Assembly: GCA_039414355.1 (NCBI GenBank) | Contig: JBCDJN010000006.1 | Span: 30,277-94,276 of the forward strand | Direction of reading: 5' to 3' | Length of the DNA stretch: 64,000 nucleotides | Source: JBCCQL01 sp039414355 | GTDB lineage: Bacteria > Planctomycetota > Planctomycetia > Pirellulales > Lacipirellulaceae | Shown here: in pieces, positions 9,335 to 16,022 of the stretch | How positions within the stretch are numbered: position 1 is the stretch's first letter | Layout: every line of letters starts with the position of its first letter | Program-made: the position numbers and the translations under genes | Notes under the pieces: model-generated | Database searches by the model: none | The model's input: only the letters and a program-made list of their open reading frames with translations | Told to the model about the DNA's origin: nothing

Positions 9335-9359
9335 ATTGCAGATGCAATTCTCCTGCAAT
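9335..9359. promoter_or_regulatory. Candidate Fur/Zur-type operator upstream of the regulator gene
   Basis: A perfect 6-2-6 palindrome, ATTGCA-GA-TGCAAT, lies at 9335-9348, with another TGCAAT at 9354-9359. It sits 38 bases before the ATG of the Fur-family gene, where an autoregulatory site would be expected. The related TGCAA-N5-TTGCA element downstream of the gene (9879-9893) supports a shared binding motif. Binding is inferred. Confidence 0.5.
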
Positions 9360-9396
9360 CCGCACGTCAAGCAAGCACTCGAACCACAGCAGCCGC

Positions 9397-9843
9397 ATGC
9401 CGGAGACAACTCCGAGAGACGCTACCTGGGCGAAGCAAGCCCTGCGTGATGCGGGGCTGCGAGCGACGGCCGCCCGGGTCGCCGTGATCCGCGTCCTCTC
9501 GCAAGCCGGCACGCCCGTGAGCCATGGCGAGGTAGTCGAGACCCTGGAAGAAACGGGGTTCGATCAGTCGACGCTTTTCCGTTGCCTCAATGAACTTGCG
9601 GACGCGAGCCTTGTGGCGCGGCTCGACCTCGGGGACCAAGTCCGCCGGTTCGAGTTAGCCGGAACCGATAGCGGTGGAGCTCCGGAGCACGCGCACTTCA
9701 TGTGCATCGACTGCGGGAAGCTCACCTGCCTCGAGGGCTTCTCATTCAAGCTGACCCCCGATCGCGGCCCGAGGCGTAAGGCCCTCGGTGAGATCACCGA
9801 GGTGTTGCTACGGGGACGATGCGAAACCTGCCTGCCTGGATAA
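9397..9843 (+). CDS. Fur-family metal-responsive repressor (Zur-like)
   Basis: From ATG 9397 the product is 148 residues, normal for Fur/Zur. It has a winged-helix DNA-binding half (LRATAARVAVIRVLSQAGTP, recognition helix QSTLFRCLNELADA) and a C-terminal metal and dimerisation half with HAHFMCIDCGKLTC and RCETC. The two CxxC pairs (C103/C106 and C142/C145) form the usual structural zinc site, and H98/H100 are candidate sensing ligands. It would repress metal uptake or stress genes when the metal is plentiful. The frame is open upstream to 9322, but that extension overlaps the palindromic candidate operator and is unlike the family. The nearby MerC, permease and His-rich lipoprotein genes fit zinc or copper control; iron cannot be excluded. 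Confidence 0.85.
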   Translation: MPETTPRDATWAKQALRDAGLRATAARVAVIRVLSQAGTPVSHGEVVETLEETGFDQSTLFRCLNELADASLVARLDLGDQVRRFELAGTDSGGAPEHAHFMCIDCGKLTCLEGFSFKLTPDRGPRRKALGEITEVLLRGRCETCLPG

Positions 9844-9877
9844 AAGCCGCATTCCTCGATATTCGTCTGCCGCGCTC

Positions 9878-9905
9878 TTGCAAGTCAATTGCACTCGGGT
9901 AAGAT
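9878..9905 (+). promoter_or_regulatory. Candidate promoter overlapping a TGCAA inverted repeat
   Basis: TTGCAA (9878-9883), a 16-base spacer and TAAGAT (9900-9905) form a plausible sigma-70 type promoter. The -35 region overlaps the inverted repeat TGCAA-N5-TTGCA (9879-9893), which resembles the palindrome upstream of the Fur-family gene. A metal-loaded repressor bound here would block the promoter of the downstream DUF1559 and PEP-CTERM genes. Confidence 0.45.
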
Positions 9906-10043
9906 CTGCGGCCTACGATGCTGGCGATGCGGCGTTCAAGACGACGCGTCGTTGCCCGTAGCGAGCGGCCGACGCGTGGGCTGTGTGCACGCCTCCCCCC
10001 TCTCGGAAATGCCTGGCAAGTTGCGAGGCAGGTTTGCGACCAG

Positions 10044-10882
10044 ATGCGTGCAGGCCGCGGTTTCACGCCCGTTGAACTGCTGGTGGTGATCGGCATCATT
10101 GGCGTTCTCGTGGCGTTGCTGCTGCCGGCGGCGCGGGCGTTGGCCCGGCGTACCGAGTGTGCGAACAACCTGCGGCAGATCAGCCTCGGTGAGCTGCAGT
10201 ACGTGGACGTTCACGGCGGGCGTTGGCCTAGCCCGGCGGGCCACGCGTACGACCTGCGTGATGGCGTGAGCCAGCGAGACGTGTCTTGGATCGAGACGAT
10301 CGCCCCCTACCTCGAAGACGTTGACTCGAGCCGCCGGTGCCCGGAACACCTGGACCTGGTGGAGCGGCGGTTCCGAATGGACCGCCCCGAAAGAGGCGAG
10401 GATGGCACGCTGATCGACGACGGCGACAACCGCGTCGTCGCCCCGACCAGCTACCTGATGAACGGTTACCTGCGAGACCCGTCGCCCAAGCCCCACGGCG
10501 CGCCGCCCCCCAGTCATCGCCGCTTGGCGGGAACGCAACGAGGGCATTGTCAGCAGCTTCAACAAGCTGACGTCGACACACCAAACCTTGCTCGCCATCG
10601 AAGCGACGACTCAAGCCGTGGTGACCAACTACGACCACGCGCACACGTTCGAATGGTTTAGTAAGACCAACCTGGCCAGGAATGACACGGAGCGAGCCGT
10701 ATGGAGGCGAGTCGTCGGAGATCCCGAAACCGGCGCTGTTTCCGGGTGGGCTCGCAGCCGACCGTCATCAAGACTCAATCGCAAACTACCTGTACGCCGA
10801 CGGTGGCGTCCGTGCCATCGCTGCCCAGCAGATCGCCACGTGGTGCAACCCCGGCATGAGCTTCGTCATCCCGCCTCAGTGA
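10044..10882 (+). pseudogene. DUF1559 pseudopilin-like gene broken by two frameshifts
   Basis: The ATG at 10044 opens a typical DUF1559 start (GFTPVELLVVIGIIGVLVAL, then RRTECANNLRQISLGE). The frame is lost at a six-C run at 10505-10510; homology continues in the next frame (VIAAWRERNEGIVSSFNKLT to NYDHAHTFEWFSKTNL). A second shift near 10680-10720 moves it to the third frame, which carries the family's C-terminal H-X9-DG element (HQDSIANYLYADGG) and ends at 10882. All three segments are needed for one normal-length (~280 aa) protein. Either the gene is decaying or there are assembly errors; the homopolymer at the first shift makes an error possible there. GFTP instead of GFTL is a mild oddity. 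Confidence 0.75.
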
Positions 10883-10925
10883 CGGCGGGCGTTGCCAAAC
10901 AAGTCAGTTGCTGACTCGGGAACCA

Positions 10926-11249
10926 ATGAACCGGAGACGCACTACGATCGCGCGCTGGCTCGCCGCCGGCGTAATTTGCGGCTCGCTGGCTGCGCCGGCC
11001 GGCGACCAGCACATCGACATCCTGCTCTGGGATGACGGCGGGACCGTTGGGGTTGGCGAGTACGACTACCTTGTCGCGAGAGACAATCGTATGCAGATCG
11101 CGCGGTTCAATAATGGTTACACGGTCATCGGCACAACCGGCTACAGCGACTCGGCCGAGTTCACCTTCAGCTTCATCGCCGTGCCCGAGCCGAGCACCGC
11201 GATGATGAGCCTGCTCGCGATCGCGGGCTTGGCACGGCACCACCGCTGA
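10926..11249 (+). CDS. Short PEP-CTERM protein, possibly metal-regulated
   Basis: The 107-residue product has a signal peptide (RRTTIARWLAAGVICGSLAA), a short mature part (DQHIDILLWDDGGTVGVGEY, then DYLVARDNRMQIARFNNGYT) and a PEP-CTERM end (VPEPSTAMMSLLAIAGLA). The HIDILLWDDGG opening faintly recalls the all3515-type PEP-CTERM proteins known to be repressed by Zur, but this protein is far shorter, so it may be an internally deleted member. Its place two genes downstream of a Fur/Zur-type regulator supports that reading. Function unknown. Confidence 0.55.
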   Translation: MNRRRTTIARWLAAGVICGSLAAPAGDQHIDILLWDDGGTVGVGEYDYLVARDNRMQIARFNNGYTVIGTTGYSDSAEFTFSFIAVPEPSTAMMSLLAIAGLARHHR

Positions 11250-11371
11250 GCCTGACGTTTGCATCCCTCCGGAGTGAGCGGCGCTGCCCGTCGCTAACGC
11301 CGGCGGTTGCCTGCTGTTCATTCCAACGCTTGCTGTTCACTCTTTGCGTCTCGATCCTGGAGTTGACACTA

Positions 11372-12301
11372 ATGATCCGACGACTCGCGTTGACGCTCCT
11401 GGGCGTCGCGTTTCTGCCCGGCGTGGCGACGGCGGCCACGATCTTCGCCACCGGGCAGTTGCTTATCCCGGGCGATCCTGCAATCCCGCCGGGACAGCCG
11501 GGGCATGATGACAGCCGTGAGAACTACGTGTTTGAGATTAGTCCCGCCACCGGCAACGCGACCCCGGTAAGCCCAGTGGCGAGCGGGCTGCCTCCGGCGC
11601 TTGGCGCCACGATCGACGAGACCCTTTGGGGTTGGTCGGGAGGGACGCTCCAGGTTGTTGATCCCGTGACAGGAGTGTCAACACCGGCAGGACCCACGTC
11701 GCCGTTCTCGGCGACCGCGTTTGACGTCACGACCGATGGAGTGGGCTACGGACTGACCACCTTCGACGGCCAGCTCTTCGAGGTTGACCTGGCGACGGGG
11801 ATCGCCTCCGCAGTTGGCGCGCCGGGCCTGGTGAACGACGCATTGGCGGCCGCCGGTGAAACGGACCCCAGTGCCTTTATCATCTCGCTTGGGAGCGTTG
11901 GAGACTCGCTCTACGGGATCGACCTGTCGACCGACACGCTGATCGAGATCGATCCCGATACCGGCGCTGCCGCCGTTGTTGGATCGGTCGGCTCGGTCGA
12001 CGGCGTCGGGGCCGGGATCTTCGGTGGCTACGCCGGCCTGACGGGTGTTGATGAGGATGCCGACGGCGAGTACGAGTCGCTATTCGGCGTGGTTAACTTC
12101 ATCAATCCGGGTGGTCCCATCGGGTCCGTGCGGCTTGGGGGCATCGCCCGATTCGACCTCTCCGACGGCTCGTGGGACCTGGTCGGGCTTAATGACAACG
12201 TGATCTTCTTCGGCCTGGCAAGCCCGCCGGTGCCGGAGCCCTGTACGTTGGCGTTGCTCGCCCTGGGCGGCTTGCCGGCCGCGCGACTCCGGCGGCGATA
12301 G
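11372..12301 (+). CDS. PEP-CTERM protein with a propeller-like domain
   Basis: From ATG 11372 (upstream extension to 11330 lacks a signal peptide) the product is 309 residues. It has a signal peptide (MIRRLALTLLGVAFLPGVAT), repeated short beta units (VFEISPATGNATPV, LFEVDLATGIASAVG, LIEIDPDTGAAAVVG, IARFDLSDGSWDLVG) and a PEP-CTERM end (VPEPCTLALLALGGL, then RLRRR). The repeated xxIDxxTGxxxxVG pattern suggests blades of a beta-propeller of the kind found in many secreted PEP-CTERM proteins. Ligand unknown. A terminator-like hairpin follows within 15 bases. Confidence 0.75.
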   Translation: MIRRLALTLLGVAFLPGVATAATIFATGQLLIPGDPAIPPGQPGHDDSRENYVFEISPATGNATPVSPVASGLPPALGATIDETLWGWSGGTLQVVDPVTGVSTPAGPTSPFSATAFDVTTDGVGYGLTTFDGQLFEVDLATGIASAVGAPGLVNDALAAAGETDPSAFIISLGSVGDSLYGIDLSTDTLIEIDPDTGAAAVVGSVGSVDGVGAGIFGGYAGLTGVDEDADGEYESLFGVVNFINPGGPIGSVRLGGIARFDLSDGSWDLVGLNDNVIFFGLASPPVPEPCTLALLALGGLPAARLRRR

Positions 12302-12314
12302 GCGGATTCGGCCA

Positions 12315-12348
12315 GCACGGGCGCGATCAATCTTGATCGTGCCCGTGC
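12315..12348 (+). terminator. Terminator-like hairpin after the PEP-CTERM gene
   Basis: The arms GCACGGGC (12315-12322) and GCCCGTGC (12341-12348) are perfect complements and extend inward through CGATCAA/TTGATCG with one mismatch, leaving a tiny loop. It begins 13 bases after the stop codon at 12301. There is no strong T tract, as is common in high-GC genomes. Confidence 0.65.
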
Positions 12349-12400
12349 AGCGGTTTGTCGCTGGCGTTATGCTTGTGGGCTTACCCGAGGAAGGAAGTGC

Positions 12401-12985
12401 GTGTCTAACGTCATCCAAACAACTGAGCAGCCGTCGGTCGCCGACGGCGCCGGGTTGATCGCCTCTATCGCCTGCGCTATCCACTGCGCTGCGATGCCGC
12501 TGGTGATTGGCTACTTGCCGATGCTGGGCCTGAGCTGGCTGGCCGACCCGTCTTTCCACCGCGTCATGGCGGTCGTCTGCTTCGGCTTCGCCTTGGCGGC
12601 ATTCGTGCCCGGGTGGCGACGGCACGGCAGCCTAACGCCAACGCTCTTCGGAATCGCCGGGATCGCGATGCTCTCCGTCGCGGCATTCTGCCTTGAGGAC
12701 GGGTGCTGCCCGGCGTGCGCGCTAGAGGGATCCGCATCCGCGAGCGAGCTCGCATGCAGCGACCCCGAGTGCCAGAGCTGCCAGGAAGAAGCGGTCGAGG
12801 CGGTCTTTCAGCCGATGCCGCAACAAACCCAGACGGCGTGGTATACGCCGCTGATTACCCCGCTAGGCGGTGTCTTGCTGGTCCTGGGCCACGTTAGTAA
12901 TCACCGCAGGTCTTGCCAATGCTGCGGGAGAAATGGGTGCGAACGAGAGCCGGAGTCGCTGGTGGAAGTCGATTTGCCGGTGTGA
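12401..12985 (+). CDS. MerC-domain membrane protein with Cys-rich loop
   Basis: A GTG start at 12401 preceded by GAGGAAGGAAG gives 194 residues. The N-terminal half has the MerC-like opening IASIACAIHCAAMPLVIGYL with paired Cys/His in the first membrane helix, followed by more hydrophobic helices. A Cys-rich loop follows (EDGCCPACALEG, CSDPECQSC), then a last helix (LITPLGGVLLVLGHVSNH) and a Cys-rich tail (SCQCCGRNGCE). MerC proteins bind and move thiophilic metals across the inner membrane. Eleven or more Cys outside the helices suggest metal buffering. It opens the metal-handling cluster downstream of the Fur-family regulator; the metal is unknown. Confidence 0.8.
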   Translation: MSNVIQTTEQPSVADGAGLIASIACAIHCAAMPLVIGYLPMLGLSWLADPSFHRVMAVVCFGFALAAFVPGWRRHGSLTPTLFGIAGIAMLSVAAFCLEDGCCPACALEGSASASELACSDPECQSCQEEAVEAVFQPMPQQTQTAWYTPLITPLGGVLLVLGHVSNHRRSCQCCGRNGCEREPESLVEVDLPV

Positions 12986-13060
12986 CACCCGGCCGGCTTT
13001 GCTTGCGTTCGGCGGGCTTTGCTCGCACAATAGAGGCTTAACCGCCTCTCCTGACCTGCG

Positions 13061-13498
13061 ATGCCTCAAAACCGCCGACAACTCGTTGCCTGGATTCTGA
13101 TCTTCCAGGTCACCCTGATCGGCTCCATCGGTACGGGTCTGCACGATCTGCTGGGCTGCCAACATGGGTTGTGTGGCGACGAGTGTTGCCCGCCCGAGAA
13201 GGACCAGTTGGCGGACCGCGGCCACGCGTGCTGCGGCGGCTGCGGCGCGGACCAGCCGGCCAAGCCCGCTGACGAGGACCGCCAGCGCCCACCCGAAGAG
13301 GCCTCCTTCGTTTCTCCGCTGGTCTTCAGCGATTGCGCCCTGTGCGACCTGATCGCTAAGTACCACCACGCGGCGCCGGTCTGGGCGACCGCCACGGCAA
13401 CCGAGCTGGTGGTGGGCGAGGCTGAGCTGCTCCGCGAGAACGCGATCGTCGCCGCGGCGATCCGTCTTGCTCTTTCGCGCGGCCCCCCTGCGGCATGA
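13061..13498 (+). CDS. Small Cys/His-rich exported or membrane-anchored protein
   Basis: The 145-residue product has one N-terminal hydrophobic segment (LVAWILIFQVTLIGSIGTGL) and a Cys/His-rich mature part (CQHGLCGDECCPPEK, HACCGGCGAD, DCALCDLIAKYHHA). I do not recognise a named family with confidence. Its overall plan resembles small periplasmic metal-binding proteins found next to efflux genes. It lies between a MerC-like protein and a DUF318-type permease on the same strand, so metal chelation or delivery is the likely role (inference). Confidence 0.65.
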   Translation: MPQNRRQLVAWILIFQVTLIGSIGTGLHDLLGCQHGLCGDECCPPEKDQLADRGHACCGGCGADQPAKPADEDRQRPPEEASFVSPLVFSDCALCDLIAKYHHAAPVWATATATELVVGEAELLRENAIVAAAIRLALSRGPPAA

Positions 13499-13611
13499 AC
13501 CTTGTCACCCTTCCGGCATCGGGAGTGGTGTTCTGGTTCGTGCCGCCTCAGCCCTGGCGCACACCACCGCACTAGGCGTAGTGTGCCGACTGACGCGGCG
13601 TCCCCGTATCC

Positions 13612-14751
13612 TTGGACGCCTACGTGATCTTGCTGCAAGACTTCGGTATCGCGTTCTGCGCGGTGCTGCTTGAGTCCGCGCCGTTGGTGGTGCTGGGCTT
13701 CGTCATCGCGGGATTGTTGCATGAGTTCGTGCCGCCCGCCCGTCTTCGCAAAGGCGCCGGAGGCCGTGGCCTGAAGCCGGTCTCACGCGCGGTCGCCACC
13801 GGGGCTCTGCTGCCCATTTGCTCGTGCAGCACCATTCCCCTCGGGATCGGACTAACTCGCAGCGGCGCCTCGACCGGCACGGCACTGGCGTTCATGACCA
13901 GTTCGCCGGCGATCTCCCCCGTAACGCTGATCCTGGGTTGGGGCGTCTTGGGGCCCGCGTTGCTCGGCTGGTACAGCGCAGCGGTCGTTGCCGGCGCGCT
14001 GCTGCTCGGCTTAGTTGGCAACCGATTGCTAAAGGAAGCGGCTGCGGCGCCAGCGACCTCGAACAAGTGTGGATGCGGCTGCGGGTCGAAGCCGTCCACG
14101 GGCGGGCGACTCGCCCGCGCGATGCACTGGGCGTTTGGGGAGCTAGGCGTTGAGGTTAGCGGATCGCTTGTGGTGGGGCTGCTCGCCGCTTCGGCCATCT
14201 TGGTGGCTTTGCCCGAAGGGCTCGTCGCGGGCTGGTTGCACGAGCCGAGTTGGCTCGCCCTTGCCGCCGCCATCGCCTTGGCGTTGCCCGCTTACACCTG
14301 CTCGGTTCCGTCGCTGATGATCGCCGGCAGTCTGCTCGCACGCGGCGTTGACCCCGGCGTAGCGGTCGCCTTCTTGATCGCCGGGCCGGCCACCAACCTC
14401 GGCGAACTCAACGCCATCCGTCACAGCATGGGCTGGCGTTCCGCGGTGTTCTACGCGTCGTCGCTGATCCTCATCGCACTAGCGGCCGGGGCGGCGACGG
14501 CGTTGCTGCCGGCGTCGCTCGGGGCCGTCGAATCGGCCCACGCGGGGCACACCCATACCCACGCTCTCGATTCCGTCATCACCGGGGCGGGAGAGCTATC
14601 GATCGCCGACTTCGCCTGGTGGCGTTGGCCGTTCGCTTTCGGGATTGCGGCCATGGCTCTGCGTGCCGGGATTGGATTTGCGATCAGGCTGCCCCTCTTC
14701 AAGCCGCGGTCGACCGGCGCCCAGGCCCTCTACGGAGTCGCCGCCGAATGA
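13612..14751 (+). CDS. DUF318/ArsP-type permease, probable Cu/Zn efflux transporter
   Basis: The 379-residue protein has about eight membrane helices and the family hallmarks PICSCSTIPLGIGLTRSG in the first half and PAYTCSVPSLMIAGSLLARG with GPATNLGELNAI in the second. Between the halves is a Cys cluster (NKCGCGCGSKP), and near the end a His patch (HAGHTHTH). These fit the SO_0444-like Cu/Zn efflux branch of the ArsP_1 (DUF318) permeases. The start is a TTG at 13612, with an in-frame GTG at 13624 as alternative; no good ribosome site separates them. The stop overlaps the next gene by four bases (ATGA), coupling this transporter to the DUF58-transglutaminase-MoxR genes. Confidence 0.82.
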   Translation: MDAYVILLQDFGIAFCAVLLESAPLVVLGFVIAGLLHEFVPPARLRKGAGGRGLKPVSRAVATGALLPICSCSTIPLGIGLTRSGASTGTALAFMTSSPAISPVTLILGWGVLGPALLGWYSAAVVAGALLLGLVGNRLLKEAAAAPATSNKCGCGCGSKPSTGGRLARAMHWAFGELGVEVSGSLVVGLLAASAILVALPEGLVAGWLHEPSWLALAAAIALALPAYTCSVPSLMIAGSLLARGVDPGVAVAFLIAGPATNLGELNAIRHSMGWRSAVFYASSLILIALAAGAATALLPASLGAVESAHAGHTHTHALDSVITGAGELSIADFAWWRWPFAFGIAAMALRAGIGFAIRLPLFKPRSTGAQALYGVAAE

Positions 14752-16022
14752 TCCGCCGCAAAAAAACCCATCGAGACGAGACTGCGAAGCGCACCTGGCT
14801 GGAGTGGCTGGCCTGGATCGCCATCACCGACCACTGCCCGTGGGCCAACATCTACGTCGCGCAGCTCCGCACACCGTTGGGCGTGATGCTGATGTCGGCG
14901 ATGTGCGCCCTTCTATGCGGGCTGTTTATCGCCCCGCAAGGCTTCGCCGTATTTGGCGCAATCACCAGCGTTGTGCTTATCGGTCTGGCGTGGCCTTGGA
15001 TCGCGATGCGCGGGATCAGTTGCCGTGTTGTCTTCGTGGGTCAACGCGGCCGCGAGGGGCAACCCACACCAGCCAAGCTAGTGGTCACCAACCGCTGGCC
15101 GTGGCCTGTCTGGGGCTTGGCGGTGGACGACCCGTTGAGCCCGGAGAGAGATCGCGGGCCTGCGGTGGCGTTGGCGCGCATCAATGGCTGGTCACGCTCC
15201 ACGTTTGATTGTTCCTTCACTCCCAAGCGGCGCGGGCGATTCCCAAAGCCCGGAGTCTCTCTCGGCACGGGGTTTCCGTTCGGCCTGTATCAGTCCACCA
15301 AGCCCGTGACGGCGCCGCAGCCGTTGATCGTTTGGCCGCAGACCTTCTGGCTGCCGCCGATCGAAGTTGGCGCCCCTCGGCGCCACTGGACCGGCGTTCT
15401 GTCCGATTCCCTAACCGGTACTCAGGGGACTCGCCACGGCGTCCGCACCTTCCGGCCGGGCGACGAGTTGCGAGACGTTCACTGGGCGAAGAGTGCTCGG
15501 CACGACCAACTGATCGTCAACGAGCGCGAAGCAAGCACGGTTCAACGCCTCGCGTTGTTCGTAGACGTTGAACCGGCACGGCATGCGGGCAGCGGGGCCG
15601 ACTCTTCCTTGGAGTGGACCCTCCGCATCGCCGCCAGCATCTGCGAGTCGGTCGCCGCACAGCAGGGCGTAATCGAACTGTGGCTCGGCCAGAAGCAGTT
15701 GGTTGCCGAAGGAAAGGTAGCCCTGGGGGGGGTGCTCGACGCAATCGCCTTGCTCGACCCAAGCGACGAAGCAGACTCGGTCGCACCCACACGCCGCCCG
15801 CCTGTGGAAAACGCCGTGTCCGCAATCGCGATAGGCACCGATGCCTCACCAACTCGCTGCGAGCATTCGATTGTGCTCGACGCCAGGGGCTTTGGGTCGC
15901 AGCGCCTGGCGGCGGACAAGCGATTGGGCGCTTGGATTCCGGTGAGCTCGCCGGACGATGTCCCCGGACAAGTGCTGCGCGGGTGGCGTATCGGCCGACG
16001 GAGGGTGAGCCGTGCCACCTAA
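14748..16022 (+). CDS. DUF58 domain protein
   Basis: From ATG 14748 the product is 424 residues; an open extension to 14619 lies inside the permease gene and is ignored. Two hydrophobic helices lie near residues 40-80. The DUF58 hallmark is plain: GTRHGVRTFRPGDELRDVHW followed by AKSARHDQLIVNERE. A degenerate vWA-like fold follows (LALFVDVEPA). DUF58 proteins act with MoxR ATPases and membrane transglutaminase-like proteins, probably in assembling or maturing envelope proteins. The start overlaps the permease stop and the stop overlaps the transglutaminase gene start (16012). Confidence 0.88.
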   Translation: MIRRKKTHRDETAKRTWLEWLAWIAITDHCPWANIYVAQLRTPLGVMLMSAMCALLCGLFIAPQGFAVFGAITSVVLIGLAWPWIAMRGISCRVVFVGQRGREGQPTPAKLVVTNRWPWPVWGLAVDDPLSPERDRGPAVALARINGWSRSTFDCSFTPKRRGRFPKPGVSLGTGFPFGLYQSTKPVTAPQPLIVWPQTFWLPPIEVGAPRRHWTGVLSDSLTGTQGTRHGVRTFRPGDELRDVHWAKSARHDQLIVNEREASTVQRLALFVDVEPARHAGSGADSSLEWTLRIAASICESVAAQQGVIELWLGQKQLVAEGKVALGGVLDAIALLDPSDEADSVAPTRRPPVENAVSAIAIGTDASPTRCEHSIVLDARGFGSQRLAADKRLGAWIPVSSPDDVPGQVLRGWRIGRRRVSRAT

